Shown piece after piece: positions 47,060 through 60,566 of a stretch of 64,000 nt of DNA (positions are counted from its first letter, which is position 1; each line of letters opens with the position of its first letter). Location: positions 7,070,501-7,134,500 of the forward strand of contig CM038925.1 of the NCBI GenBank assembly GCA_021904315.1, written 5' to 3'. Under the pieces are notes generated by a model that saw nothing but the letters and a program-made list of their open reading frames with translations, had not been told where the DNA came from and did no database searches. A program made the position numbers and the translations under genes. Source of the stretch: Sphagnum magellanicum (lineage: Eukaryota; Streptophyta; Sphagnopsida; Sphagnales; Sphagnaceae).

Positions 47060-49654
47060 TTCTACAACTCATTATATCTCTCTACAAATAAGTACCCTAG
47101 TCCTGGACCTACTCTTATGCCACCTGCATAGAGTAGGTTGCTACACATTCGCACCTAACACCCACCTACCCTAGTCTACCTCTCATGGAAACAGCTCCTA
47201 AACCTAATAGCTTAAACCTAACCAGGTCGAAAGCTGCAGTTGTGGGATGGAGTTTGGTTGAGGTTGGTAACCAACCACAACTCGTTAACAAAGCCACTTA
47301 GCAATATCTTCTTGCTTTTTGACTTTGGGTAGTTGGCTCAACAAGTTTCTCCTGTTAAGACATTTGGGACTCAAAGGGTTTGTGATTGAAATTTCAGACT
47401 AATAACAATATGAATAATATCTAATGGGTCTTTGTGGTGTTGGCCCAAGTATGTGAAAGGGGATGATATGAAAGGGCAAATAGGATGATTGATGGGAAAT
47501 TCCCCATGCGACTTGAAAAGGCAAATCAAAAGTGTCAATATGATCAATAAATTCTTTTTGTAATTTCAATTTTCAATGACAAAAAGCTAATTTAAAATCA
47601 ATAACTTTTGCTTCGTTAGTTCAAAATTTTTGAATTGACAAACATGCAATCCTCCTTGTTTAGGGCTTTCTGACAATATCAAAAGTGTGGCAAGGGTCCC
47701 CAGGGTTTGGGAGAGTTAAGGTGTGGTTGACAACAAAACAAAACACCTACCTTTAATATGTAGATAATATGCATAATTTTACAAGTGCCTAAATGGTGAT
47801 CCATGTTTAATAATAATAGCATTGTCATATCCCACTAATCTTGCAGCATTGGGCATTCAAAGGTTTCTGGATATGAGAGTCTCTTTACTCATTTGATTTA
47901 TGCATACCTAGTAGGTACTGTGCAACTTTGACACATGTTTGTTGAATAATAAATTAACTTTGAAATTTTCATTTTGGCAAATAAAATATTTTTGAAGATT
48001 CAATAATTTGTGTGAATTTTTTTTTATTTAAGAGTTTTTATTTGAAAATTTCAACATATCTGAAAATAATATAATTAGTGTCAAAGCTGCCAAGGTATAT
48101 AGTAAGAGGGTGTTGCCCAACTTGCGGAAACCAGACTTGGGCCATTATCAATTTTCAGTCACATACAGCTTATGTTGGTGGTCACCAATCCCAACTCATT
48201 CACAAACAATGAGGGAAAAGCCTGCACTACATACTAGAAGAAATTGCCAGTAGCCCTATGCTTATTACTCAGAGGAATAGTTTTTCTTTTTCAATTTCTA
48301 AAGATATTTTTGGATACAACCTTTCTTTTTTTCAACATAAATTATACATATGTATTGATATTTATACAAGCAAATCTAAGGATTCATTAGTCATAATGAT
48401 TTGCTTACTTTTTAGGACTTTAACCTTGCAAGGAAACCAAATTCCTGACAAAAAAAGTTTAATTCATTTTTCCTCTACTCAAAGAAATTTTTTAATTTAA
48501 GCATCATTTAAAATCCTTACTATAATTCATTTTTAAAATATTTCACGTCATGCATTTCAACATTAGTTGGAAATTAAGTAGTTGCCTGACTAGAAATCAC
48601 ATATTTGATATACAAATATTATTATGCTTATTTCCAGAAAAAAAAATGCTTTCAATAAAACTTATCATACAATATTTCAAGAAAATAAATACCCAAAAAT
48701 GTTATTATTGAAAACTTATAATATGAACATGCAGTTGATTCATAATTGTGTCTTGTGTAAATTTTTCACCAATATTATTATAAGGTTGCTTAAAACACCA
48801 TGTTTGAAAAGAATATACTATTTTTCATTGATTGGAAAACTTCATTCTGTTTTGTAAAATGATTAAAACAACACTCAATCTTGAAATTAAAACAATGATT
48901 GTAACATTTACATCTTGAATGGACAAGAAAAATTACAACCATAAAAAATTATAATCATAATATGCTTCCCCAATTCAAGTATTCCTCAATGGGATTGGGA
49001 CAAGGGGTTTATAAGTGTCATAGTTCCCATAACTAGGTTGAAATGCACACCATTAGTTGCACATTCTTGGTGTAATATCAAAGGTTGGACATGGGGGGCT
49101 ACCAATTGTGTCTTTTAATCCATGTAGTAAATTCAAATGCATAGTAATAATATGCAAGGTGGTCATGATGAGTTCAAACTCTAAACCTTTAACATATTGA
49201 TTTTGTGTTTTGATTCAACTTTTGGTGTAGGACTTATACGTATTGTTCCTAACTTGATAAAAATTAGTGCATTGTTTTCAATAATCTTGACCTTGAACCT
49301 ATGGAAACTAAATTCCATAAATTATTACCCATGCATAGCAATTGCATACTAAGGTACAATGTATGAACACTTTAAAGTTAGGATTGTTCAAAATAAATCT
49401 CAATAATGAGAGGCTAGAACAGTTTAAATTAATCTTTAGCTTTGTGAATTGGATTTGAAAGGGAAAGCTTATCAATTGGGAGCTTCCTATACATAGAGTT
49501 GAACATAAAGTCATCAAAATTATTGAATAGTCACACTTGTTGGCATTCTTGTGCATGGAGGAAGTGGTACCCACACATTATGCTTGTTGCTTCTTAATTT
49601 GCATCAACCATTTCATAATTTATTTTTATCTTCCACTTTCAAACAAATGAAAGT
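47060..49654. other. AT-rich DNA, no feature seen
   Basis: No paired termini, arrays or gene-like frames. Open stretches at 48258-48500 and 48624-48857 are rich in Lys, Asn, Ile and Phe as expected from random AT-rich DNA. Confidence 0.4.
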
Positions 49655-49659
49655 TCATA

Positions 49660-50232
49660 TCTCATGACCTTAGCCTTGGCTTGCAACCAAAGCTAAGGCA
49701 TGAGAGGGGAAATAGGCTAAAAGAATGTTTTGAAATCCAAGAACACTTTCAATGTGGTATAAAGTTGAAAAGATCTCTTCAAGGATTACAATTTTTCTTT
49801 TGATAGCTTTTCAATCCAAGCTTGTATGTGAAAGTCATGAGCCCACAAAATTGTGAGACTTATAACTTGGGTAAGTTCTTAAAAAATTGGTCAAGAGTTT
49901 TTGCCATTTTGATGCAACCTTGCAGCTAGCTACAAAGTATATTATAGGAAAGGAGGTGGTGACTTTTCTTCAAGTTTGGATCATGGTGTGTCTTGTGAGT
50001 TTAACTTGAACATGAAACATTTTTATTTCAATTTGTGCTAATCATTTTTTTTCTTTAATTGATTTCACCTTTAATTTTTCACTTATCATTTTAGTCTCAT
50101 ATTGAAACTCCCAACCTATGTTTATTTCTTAGGAGTTAGGGAACATGTCTTGGGTTTGCATTATATTGCAAACTTGGGAGTTTGTAGGTTCTTTCACCCC
50201 CTATATCACTTGACAAACCTAAAGGTGTGTCA
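49660..50232 (+). mobile_element. Solo LTR, copy 3 of family L1 (573 bp, shortened)
   Basis: It follows the other L1 copies from CCTTAGCCTTGG through a TATA-like TATATTATAGGAAAGG (49939-49954) and TCAAGTTTGGATCATGGTG to GTGTGTCA. Perfect 5-bp duplications TCATA flank it (49655-49659 and 50233-50237). It is much shorter than the other two copies and strongly diverged, so it is an old, reduced solo LTR. No internal region is present. Confidence 0.8.
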
Positions 50233-50239
50233 TCATACA

Positions 50240-50989
50240 TGGTAACACTTGTAGTTTGAACCATGGCAACCACATGGTTTTTTACATCTTTATTTATAGA
50301 TGCACCAATGGAGAAAAATGCACAAGGATTGTTGTTTTGAAAAATGAAACAAGTGCACATTGAAAAATGTTTAATAGCTATAATATGTGACAAAAACAAT
50401 GAATTAACAAATTTGGCTCCTCTTGTCATGCCTTACATTTTACTTAGCTTCATGGTACCATCTTACCAACAAAATATATAATGTGCATGCTCCATCAATC
50501 AAGATGACCAATATCATAACAACCTATAGCAATGCACTTTTAACTTGCAATTGACCAGCTCTATCAACACCCATGTTGACCACCATTCATGCTAAAGATT
50601 ATGGAGGTCAATACTATATTGGAATTTCATTAGGTATTTGATGAGGAGATTGTTCAAGACCATATTCAAGAATTCATTTATTTTGTTTTAAGAATTTTTA
50701 ATTTTAAGAATCTTACAACACAAAAAATACCTAAAAACAAATACATTTTATTTTGTAAAATTCATGAAATTTGAAATGTGAAGTTCAACATGTTTAGTTT
50801 TAGGATGTGTGTCAAGTTACATGGGTGAAATTTAAAATCATTATGGAGATTTGAAAGGTTAATTCATAATCTTTGTCTAACATTGGAAATATATTTTCAA
50901 GGGTATAAGATGGCTACATAATCACATGCTAAAAAAAATGTGTTTCTTGGGAATTATGATCCTCTAATATTGCAAGACATCAACATGTC
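50240..50989. other. AT-rich DNA between two LTR remnants
   Basis: No supported feature. The minus-strand open stretch 50429-50136 starts here and overlaps the solo LTR end; it is not a gene. Confidence 0.35.
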
Positions 50990-51328
50990 CTAAAATTTGA
51001 AATGACTTGAGGGATTTTGGGGAAATGGATTTGGGTGTGGTCCCCATAACAAGCTACATAATATATACAATTGGGAGAGAAATGTTTTGGGAGTTTGGGT
51101 CATAGTGAATGAATGACCCAAATTTTGTCTCCAAATTGCACTAACCCTTTTTTTGTTTATTATTTGGAGTTGACGGGACCAAGGAATAATTACATTAGAT
51201 GTGGCACTTTGCTTATTCATTTCAAAGCTTTCACAACTTAGTCACAAGGAGTAATAGAACATTCCCCATGTTTGCAAATTTTGGTCTAATTACCATCAAT
51301 AACATGTGACAAATATATGGGTGTGTCA
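50990..51328 (+). mobile_element. Partial LTR of family L1
   Basis: TTGGGTGTGGTCCCCATAAC, ATAATATATACAATTGGGAG and GGGAGTTTGGGTCATAGTGA align in order with the middle of the other L1 LTRs, and it ends GTGTGTCA at 51328. The 5' part and left flank could not be found, so no target duplication is assigned. Old and broken. Confidence 0.6.
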
Positions 51329-51339
51329 CTATGCCACCC

Positions 51340-53620
51340 ACATGTGTTTCATCAAAGTTTAGTTCTTAGACATACAAAGGAATATTTGTTAGCATGCACA
51401 ATGTGCCATTAATCTTCTTTGTTTTGCTTCCAATTTCATCCAATTCCATTTCAACCCTTAGGATTCTAATTCATCCCAATTGAAATGGATTCTTTTTCCT
51501 TTGTAGATAATTTCAAGCCCAACACAAAGTTTGAACTTTCTTTGAAATTATCTAAAATGATGCTCAATGACTTGCTTCAAGTCTTAACTAGTGGTTCTTT
51601 AGGAAATGCTTTATACATTTATGTGCAATTTTTTTCTCTTCAAAGATTTTTAAATAAGTGGGTTTTGATAATTATTTCAACTTCATTATCACATGCACAA
51701 CATCACATACCGTAATCCATGGCATGTCATTATACATGCTTGGAACAATCCATTTTTTAGCCATGGTTTAAATTTCTAGGGTAATACATCCAATTGTGAT
51801 GAATGGAATGTTCTATTGTCTTCTTATGTTTTCAATTTGGTGATTCCCTTTTAACACACTTTTCTTCTAACTAATTTGTGGCTACCAAAAAAAGCAAATG
51901 TGAAACAATTATCCAGTATGACATATGATTTGACGTGTTTTCCATTTCAATTATATTATTTCACTAGTTGACATGGTGCACACATTCAATTTGGTTTGAG
52001 AGTTGTCATTCCAAAAAATTACAAATTGTGACAAGTGGCATTTTCAATTACCCTTAGTTGCACTAACTATTAAGAAAATGCATTCCCTTCTATAATAACT
52101 AGCATAACCACAATGGTGCAATGCATTGTCATTCCATTTCTTATTGGTATGTGTCAAAATGACCCCCTAAGAGGCCTTTGTTTGCTAGGTTGTTTGTTTC
52201 AAGGTCATTCAATCATCAAATGTTCAATTAACTTTTGATTTACCAAATATTATCATCTATTGTTGATGATATTTACATTTTAATCATTTGAAAAATATAC
52301 ATATATAATTTGCTTTTGGATATTTAAATTTTCAATTCAGATTATAGGTCTTTTTATGCAACTTTTCAAATGTCTTAATTAGTCAACCTCAAGATTTCAT
52401 ATTGACCTCATTCCTTACCATGTTTTATCACCCTTTCAAAGGGTATGAAAACTTTTAGTGTCCTAATTGATTTTCCTTATATACATCATTTCTCATTAAA
52501 AAAATTGTTCCAAGGCATTTGCCATTCATCTCTACACCATCAAATATGAGATGTTAAGGTTAAAGTTCTAATAGGTTAAATTTTATAATTGAATAGTATG
52601 CTATTAAAGTGTTTAAAGAAAAAAAATAGTATAATAGTGATGAAATTAACATTTTCAATGTACAAATAAATGAAAAATGTGTGTTAATCTTTCATCATTT
52701 AAAAGTAAAGTTAAATTTGAAATTTTACTTAAATTATGATGATGTTTTATTTTTTAAATGTATGATTATTTTAATTTTTATTCATGATCATTTTCTATGT
52801 GAAAGATTATATTTAACTTCATTTTGAAATGGAAATTTTCTAAGTGTATGTGAGAAAAAGGTGAGAATAATGGTAAAGAAATTGGGATTTTATAAAACTT
52901 AATAATCATTTTTAAAATATGAAATGTACTTTAATAGTTAAATTAATATTTCAATTGAATTTTTATATTTGTTTAGTTTCACATTGAAAGGGAAATTTTC
53001 CAAGGGTATTTAAGAAAGAGGTAAATATATTGGTAAAAGTAGTGGAGATTTTGAAAAGGTATTTGAAAAATAGTTGTAAAAGAAAAAATATTAGTAATAT
53101 GCATTTTCATATTCATGTTAGTTGGTAGGGGGAGGGAATAAAGTAGTTAGGGTTGGAAGATTCATTTAAACTATCGTGCACAGTATGATGTTATGAATGA
53201 TTTGAAACCATAGGCTCACCATAAATCCATAGAACATATTTTTACCTTTTTTCACATGCATCTTTCCTTCAAGTCTAGGTCAACTTCTAAGCTCAAGGTC
53301 CTAAGATAGTCTAGGAAAAGCCTTAACATGTTAATGATTGTTTTTTCCCATCTATTTAAATGGCAATGGCCTTGCATTTCAACTATAGTAGCCATTATCC
53401 TAATGACATATTTAAGGAATTGAACACTTGTAGTTTTATGTTTTCAAATTAGTCCTACAGTTTTATTTGAAAATGATTTTTTTTGTAAAAGCTTTTTTTG
53501 ATAATGATACCTTTCTTATTTAGCAACAATTTGTTAAAAACTTGTGTACTTTTGCCACCTCCAATTTAGGCATGTTTCCCTTTGTTTAAACACATTCACA
53601 AGTAAAATGTTTGCTTAATG
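51340..53620. other. AT-rich DNA, no feature seen
   Basis: A diverged repeat of TTGAAANGGAAATTTTC...AAGGTAANNAT appears twice near 52822-52890 and 52983-53045, perhaps an old tandem duplication. Otherwise nothing. Confidence 0.4.
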
Positions 53621-53936
53621 TTACATCACAAATTTAGCATCTCACGACTTAGTAATGGAAATTTCATGCAAAATTCATTCATTCACAATTCATACGTTTC
53701 ACACATCAATATCGTACATTGAACACACATTTAATGCACAAATTTATAGCAAGATGTGAAATTTGTGTGACATTTGTTTATTCATAAATTTGTATTTCAT
53801 TTGTCAACACATTGATTTATGTGTCAAATGTGTTTTCAACCCATGACATTTGTGTGTAAAATGTACAAACCTATGGATGAACGAACTTCGCACAATTTTT
53901 TATATTAATTCATTGCATGTTAAATTTGTGATGTAA
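53621..53936. mobile_element. Inverted-repeat element R3, uninterrupted copy (316 bp)
   Basis: TTACATCACAAATTTAGCAT at the left mirrors ATGTTAAATTTGTGATGTAA at the right, 19 of 20 bases. The interior aligns with 12094-12354, including GTGTTTTCAACYCATGA. It shows the state of the element at 11125-12354 before the solo LTR arrived. No coding capacity. Confidence 0.8.
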
Positions 53937-54550
53937 GACAAAACATTATGTGGAAAATTCATTGTAGTTAAGACTGATACCTTCAATTTTGTCAAAATTC
54001 AAGATGTGAAAACAATAAATGTTTTGAAAAAATACATTACTACAAAATAAAGTCTTAAACTCATACCAACAAAATTGTTGGTGTTTTGAGTTTCACCTCA
54101 AGTTTTCAAATTTCTTTCGGTAGATTTTGTTGTTGCCATTGACTAACCATAAAAAAATTAAATTTATGTGTAATAAATGTTTTGATGTTTTGTTTCAATA
54201 TTTCAAATTGATTTGCATTAACATTTATTCATTTTAAGGGTAACCAACAATTAAGGATGAAAAGGAAAATCCAAGGTAAACTCGAATCCACTTTTTGGAT
54301 AACTGTAAAATCTAAAAAACAATTGGATCATTAAATCTTATTTAGCATTATTTTTTATGAGTTTTCCAATGCCCATTATGCTCACATTTGTTCATGATTG
54401 GGACCAAGGGTGAATGGGTAGTTAAAACATGACCAAACATATAAATGTTTTTTTTTTCGTCAACTTGGGTTCCATGCTACTTTGCACTACCATTGACAAT
54501 GAATTGATGAAAAAATTGAGCTGATTTTATAGAAATTGGGTCAATTTGAA
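53937..54550. other. AT-rich DNA, no feature seen
   Basis: No supported feature. Confidence 0.4.
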
Positions 54551-54790
54551 TGAAAATATTGAATAAATTTGCATTATGAATTTTGAATTGAATGCAATTC
54601 AATCAAATTTGAATTGAAATCAAATTCCTAATTCAAATGAATTAAATTAAACATAATCTTCTCTTTTGGATCCAACAAAGTTAGTGTTTTTGTTGAAATT
54701 TTAATTGAATTTGATTGAATTGAATCAAATTGAATCAAATTGAATTGAATTTTCTTCATAATTGGGTTCAATTCAATTCAACCAAATTAT
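54551..54790. repeat. Degenerate TTGAATTGAATC array
   Basis: GAATTGAATGCAATTCAATC, TTGAATTGAAATC, TTGAATTGAATCAAATTGAA and TTCAATTCAACC recur with both orientations mixed. AATTCAATT/AATTGAATT pairs can form cruciforms. Confidence 0.65.
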
Positions 54791-55650
54791 GAAAAGGCAC
54801 TATGTTAATTGCATTTTCATATAGATTAATGTAGCTTTTGTGAACACGTTCCTTATTTTTCATATTTTAGAATGGAAATTTTCTAAATTTAGTAATGTGA
54901 ACACATTAAAGGGTCAATTGATTTTTCTTTCCAAACCCAAATTTTGCATTTCTTTGAATTTGGTAACAAAATTCACTAAAAAATCACATAGCTCTAAAAA
55001 TTATGAAATAAAATCTATTAAATTTAACTTGTTGAGGCTTTCCAAATTCCAAGAAAATTTTCAATTTCAAATTTATTTAATTTTCATTGAAAAATTGTTC
55101 AATAATCAGTAACTTCCACACCATAGTTCCAAACAATCTCAAACAAAGTTGATGCATCCTTATTCATTGGAAGATTTTTGAAAATACGAAGAGCTTAACC
55201 TAAAGCACCATGGTTTGAAAGATCTTAACATGACAAAACAAAACGAACTACCTTGTTTCATAGATAAATGCAAGTAGATTGGTGAAAGGAATGACATAGT
55301 TAAGTAATTATGGAATGTTGTCATAATTGTCACATGTATGACCTTATATAATAATCAAGTTGATGACCATTATTGGACCCTATACATGTTTTATTGAAAC
55401 CAATTTCAATTATCATTGTTAAATTATTTTTTTGGGTAATAGCCTTTCAAATTAGTCTAAATCCTCCCAATCTTTCATAAGCTTACGTTTTTCATTGCAT
55501 TTATTATCAATCCATTGAGGAAATTTGATATCCACTCTTTATGGCACACCTTACATTTTAAAATAGATGATGTGATGTGTAACACATTTTTGCTTTTAGT
55601 GTTCATAAAAAAAATTGCCACAATGTTCACAAACAATTGCAAAACACTTC
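54791..55650. other. AT-rich DNA, no feature seen
   Basis: The 90-codon plus-strand stretch 54840-55112 is Lys/Phe/Asn-rich and looks like random AT-rich DNA. Confidence 0.35.
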
Positions 55651-55655
55651 TTTCC

Positions 55656-55920
55656 TCAACCCTTTAGGCCTTTCATCGGTGTTTCAACATCGTGGTTTCC
55701 AAATATGATGTTCAAACCTTCATGAATGTCAATGAAGATTAATCCCACACAAATGAAACTTGTTGCCCACTCAACTTCATTCAAAGGTGTAACATCATAT
55801 GCAAAGGGAAAAAATTGCCATGAATGACACATTAGCAACCAATTCTTCCCATTACCAATAGGATCTTTGGTTGCTCACATAAGAAAACTAATGATTTTGA
55901 CATGTTTGTGCCAAAAAGGC
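55656..55920 (-). pseudogene. Unidentified coding fossil A
   Basis: The minus strand reads ATKDPIGNGKNWLLMCHSWQ, then FFPFAYDVTPLNEVEWATSF and IFIDIHEGLNIIFGNHDVE, ending near 55656. Balanced residue use (several Trp, Asp, Glu, Gly) is unlike the Lys/Asn/Phe text of random frames here, so it was probably once coding. It is broken and too short to be a gene. Family not recognised; a mobile-element origin is likely given the surroundings. Confidence 0.4.
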
Positions 55921-55954
55921 ATGGGACATCAAAAGTAAAAAGGTCCCCATTTCA

Positions 55955-56031
55955 ATCATTGATCATTGTTTTCAAACATTAAATCTTCATTGCATTTGAA
56001 GATTTAGTGTTTGAAAACAATGATCAATGAT
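55955..56031. repeat. Nearly perfect 35-bp hairpin with 7-nt loop
   Basis: Arm 1 (55955-55989) starts ATCATTGATCATTG and ends TAAATCTTCA. Arm 2 (55997-56031) starts TGAAGATTTA and ends CAATGATCAATGAT. The arms match at 34 of 35 positions, and the one difference becomes a G-U pair in RNA. The loop is TTGCATT. A transcript would fold like a short microRNA precursor; as DNA it is a foldback or template-switch product. Confidence 0.9.
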
Positions 56032-56039
56032 AATTCAAG

Positions 56040-58680
56040 CAACCATAGTTGGGGTTGGCCACCTTCCAACTTTCACCCATCACACACCCTCCTTCCATTC
56101 TCACTTGTGATTTTCTATTCACCTTTAATAGTCAATTGATATTGTTAGTGGGCAGGTGGCATTGCAACTAGGGCTTTAACATATAGTTGGGCAAAATTTA
56201 ACAAGATTATCATTTTATTTCATTTTCCTTTCATGTTATCTTTGAATTTATTGCCATAAAGTTTGGCAGGTGTTGATAGAAAAAAAACAGAGATGAATAG
56301 CTTTCCCAAGAGGTTAGAACAAATAACATTCACAATTAATTACTACAATATTATGCATCAAAGTGTAGGATGAAATGGAGTGGGATGTGATTGTTTTTGG
56401 AATGAATACTTAATGGATGAGAAAAACATACCATGTAGCCAAAAATAAAAAGCAACAAGGGAGTGGGTAGTTGATGGAATTTTTTCCTTTTTAGTGTATG
56501 TGTCTATTTATCTTTGTTTGATATAGGTTATTAATGACAAAAGGATTTGTGGTGTTGTGTTGTTTTGTGTGAATAAATTTCAAGACGGTAAAGGAACTAG
56601 TTTCTTGTTTTGGTGTTCTTAATGGTCTGTTGGCAATTGCAAATTTTGTGTGAAATGATGGTGGTGGAATTTGAAGAGAAGGTGCATGAAAGAGGGGATA
56701 AAAGACTTAGTGTTTGAAAAACTAAATACCTTTTTTTCTTTGAAGTTAAATATTTAACAATGTTGTTGCAATAGATGTTGGACATGTGTGTGTTGATTAG
56801 ACTATCTAGATGAATGCTCACAATAAAAAAGAAACTATATTTTTTCAACTTTTTCCCCTTTCCATTGTGCATTGGAGTTGGTAAATCAGACATTTGTAAA
56901 ACAAGAAGACATGAACAAATGTGTAAGTTTGGTGGAATTGATGAAGATCCATAGGGGACAAAAAGGATCAGGCTTGTCTAAATAACATGTCATTGAAGGC
57001 TTAGTGGCAAATGTGAGTGGGAAATTCAAAGCTTATTCTTCAAGAAGATAGAAACATACATTGGGAATTGCAAGAGCATTGTATGGCTCAAATTTGGGGA
57101 AGTAAAAGAACACATTGAGAATATGCATGGTTAGAACCTTGCTATCAAATTTTCTTGAATAAATTGTTTGGGTTGAGATGGGTTGAAAAAAAGAGCATTG
57201 TTCACAGTATTGTCAAATGAGACAACAATAACTTGAAAAAAATGATCTGAAATGATACGATCCACCAGACCTACAAAATTTAACATGTTGCTTTGATAGT
57301 TTAGAACTTATGATTAAGTATAGGATGTTATGTTGGTTACTATCTTTAAATTTGGGGCAACACTAAAGTATGGTGTTGGGTGTTGCTTTATGATGTTGTT
57401 TGGTGGACTATATGGAATTATAGAGTTGTTGGTAGTCTAAGTGTTCTTAGGGGAGCTAGTCATGAATTATCATTGAATAAAACATAGCCCCATTTGTTGT
57501 TACAAAAGGTTTTTCCACAACAAGCCCAATATTGTACATGTGCTAGGACTCCAACCCCTAAGGCTTGAAGTCAAGATATTCACCAAATATATGGCACAAA
57601 AAGATAAAATATTTTAGCTTTGAAGCAATAGTTTTTCAACGGGATTTTTTTTAACACAATGAATTTCTTTAATTTGAAAAAAAAGATTTTTGGGGTAATT
57701 TTGTGCTAGCATTTGAAATAAATTCCATAAAAATTGCTAGAATTTTATATCACAATGTATTGTAGTAGGTAACCAACAACATAGAAGCATGTTTAAATTT
57801 TGTAATCTCTTAATTCACTAATAAAAAACTGGCTAAACTTCTTTAAAATGATCACCACTTTAATTCCATAAAAAAATTTGTAGTTAATTAGTGTGCAAAC
57901 AAGATCATACCCTACAATTAGATCACCATACCTTATTTGTTACCCTAGTTTAATAGCAACTTCAATAGGTCTCTGCCAAATAATTATTCAATTTTGAAGA
58001 TTCCATTTCCACAAAATATAATATTTCAAAATATTGCCCTTCACAAATTTCTTTTTGAAAATTTCAGCACATTTAAAAATAATATTATTTTTGTTGAACC
58101 TATTATTGAACTATAATATGTGGATTAACTAACTATAAAGAACATGCATGCTACTATGAATAATGGAAAGAATGTACAAGTTACTATGAATATAATGATG
58201 CATGATAATAATTAGCGCACTTGAACTAGTTAATACACATAATCATTCCTTTTGAGAATTGAAATAACCTCTTTTCATTCAATGTAAATAATGATTATGG
58301 AATCCTCATCCAAGCAGGAAAGGGTTATGAAATCATTAGCCCAATGGGAGGCTAAGGTGGTACTTTGTGCTAATTACCATGTCACTAATTAAACAAAGGT
58401 TGAAGGTTATAAGCTTATGGGTTGTAATTTTATGACATGACAACCAATCAGAATCTCAATAATTTCATGAGGTATGATCGTAAAGACTATCTTTGAAAAA
58501 GGCAACTATAGTTATTGATATACATGCAAAGTTGATATGAACATATGCACATTTATTTGAATGAAAGGAGGTGAAAAAAAGAAAAAGGAACAACAAAAAG
58601 TGGAGAGGAAGGACATGGTATGGAATTAATTATTTATGACAAAATCTTAGAATGACCTAGAGGTAACCTATAAGTCTTTC
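56040..58680. other. AT-rich DNA, no feature seen
   Basis: No supported feature. The 98-codon minus-strand stretch 56893-56597 is not motif-bearing. Confidence 0.4.
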
Positions 58681-58681
58681 T

Positions 58682-59009
58682 TTAGCTATGTACTTGATAT
58701 AAAATATCCAACATCATATTGGGTAAGGGGTTTCCAAAATGTGGACCTCCAAAGGTAGTAAACTCCACTTTAATTGCTCGACTTAGAATACACATACAAT
58801 TCTTGAAATGTAAATGAAATCTTCGTCTGAAGAAGGCGGTTAGTATTGAAGGTCTTTCCAAACCTTTTGTCCCCATGTGCTCTTGCTTTAACATGTGAAA
58901 AATCGTTAGCTTGTTTGTACAAACAACCAATTGCTACTACTAGTAAAGGGAGGAATAATTTGGTTTTTTGAGTGTCAATATCATTAACTTTGTTCCTTTT
59001 TTTGGGCAA
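58682..59009 (-). pseudogene. Unidentified coding fossil B
   Basis: Two overlapping minus-strand frames carry protein-like text: LPLLVVAIGCLYKQANDFSH (59009 onward) and GLERPSILTAFFRRRFHLH then VEFTTFGGPHFGNPLPNMML (toward 58682). The switch of frame between them shows it is broken. Family not recognised. Confidence 0.35.
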
Positions 59010-59194
59010 TCTTTGAAGCTATGAAACCATGTGTAAAAGTTACTCAAAACAAAAGATATGCATGAATGGGATCAACAGTGATGATGTCCATAAAAGTGTG
59101 GACCCAAATACAATGTCAATGTGTTGTTTGGAGGCCAAAGATGTTTAGGTGGGAAAAACATATAGTTGCTTTTAGACCATATGGAAATTATTTT

Positions 59195-59400
59195 CTTTTG
59201 TTATGGTTGCATACATCACAAACAATATCATGCATCCTTGTGCATTCATTGCCATGGGCACAATGTAACAAATGAATACCCAATAGGTCAATTGATTGAA
59301 TACACAAATAATGAGGAAGGCTTCTTATTAAAGGATGGGGTAGTTAAAGTTGGATTTGTAGGGCAATGGAATATATTGCTAATGAAAGGCAAAACATTAG
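59195..59400 (+). repeat. Dispersed coding-like repeat R6, copy 2
   Basis: It aligns with the reverse complement of 13935-14150. The plus frame reads CIHCHG, then NEEGFLLKDGVVKVGFVGQW. Conservation of residues in this frame between two diverged copies supports a coding origin. Family not recognised. Confidence 0.5.
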
Positions 59401-59616
59401 TAAAAACAAGTTGAACTATGAACCATGTTCTTGAGCTAGGCCTTGAGCATGAATGATGTGAGTTTGATGAACATTGGATGTCCATCAATCAAAATTTTGA
59501 AGAAGGTGTGATGGTACAAATGGTTTGAAATGGGGTAGTTAAGATGTTTGCTTTGTTTTCGGATGTATTGTTTAGAAAGAAGAAGACATGAATGAACCGT
59601 GGGGGATAGGAGGAGG

Positions 59617-59880
59617 TCACAAGCAACTTTCAACTATTGTTGAAATGGGAGAATGTCAATATTGATGTACTAAACATTGGTTGAGCAAAAATCAATTTAG
59701 GTCAAAGATGAAACAATAATTGACCAACTCCAAGCCATTGGGGGCATATGATCACAAGGGGTTTTCAACTATTATTGAAAAAGGATGTTGTTTAGTATCT
59801 ATGTGAATTAAGGTTGTCAACAAGAAAAGTTATTGATCAAGCAATCAAAAAATCAAAGATGAAGCAACAATACTTAACTC
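59617..59880 (+). repeat. Two diverged tandem units of about 135-150 bp
   Basis: TCACAAGCAACTTTCAACTA (59617) and TCACAAGGGGTTTTCAACTA (59752) start the units. GTCAAAGATGAAACAATAAT (59701) and ATCAAAGATGAAGCAACAAT (59852) mark their ends. Confidence 0.6.
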
Positions 59881-60566
59881 CTTATAAAAATGAGATTAGG
59901 TAGTGGTAATGGTGAAGATGAGACCTATGCCCTTAGAGATGGGAAAAGAAGCTTGGTGTTGAGTTAGAATCCCTTTATAGACCGTCAATAAATATCATGA
60001 GGTGATAAGATGCCCTAGAACTTGAGAATAAACTTGGATAATATGAAACCTTGAACATTCCCCCAATCCCCACCCACAAACATGAAAGTTTTGAATTTGG
60101 AGAATATAAGGTGAAACTATTTAAATGCCATCATTTGGTCCAGTCATTATGTCTAGTCAACAAAAACTAGTCATTTGTTTTTACTAACCCTTTTGGAGAG
60201 AATTGTAACTTGTGCATATTTACATGTTCAAAACCAATTTCACATTATTTAAAATTTATTCATCCAAAATATTTCTATACATGCCACCATTTTGTTGCTA
60301 TTACATGGAAATGTTTTATGAATAACTTCAATGGATGAAGTCATCACCATAATGGTGTGAAATGGTTCTAGTTCCTATAATTTTTTGTAGAATACCATGA
60401 GTGTCGAAAGACCATGGACGCAAATTTGATTACTTCTAATTAGGAGCTATTATGATTTGGCCCATGTGTAGCATTTAAATGCTCGTTAAGTGTATATTAT
60501 TTAATATATGTTATTTAACAATGGAGAAAAGGTAAGCATTTAACATTAAATTTGGATATAATAAAT

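Noticed and set aside
54840-55112. 90-codon plus-strand gene
   Set aside because: Lys, Asn, Phe, Ile and Ser dominate, as expected for random AT-rich sequence.
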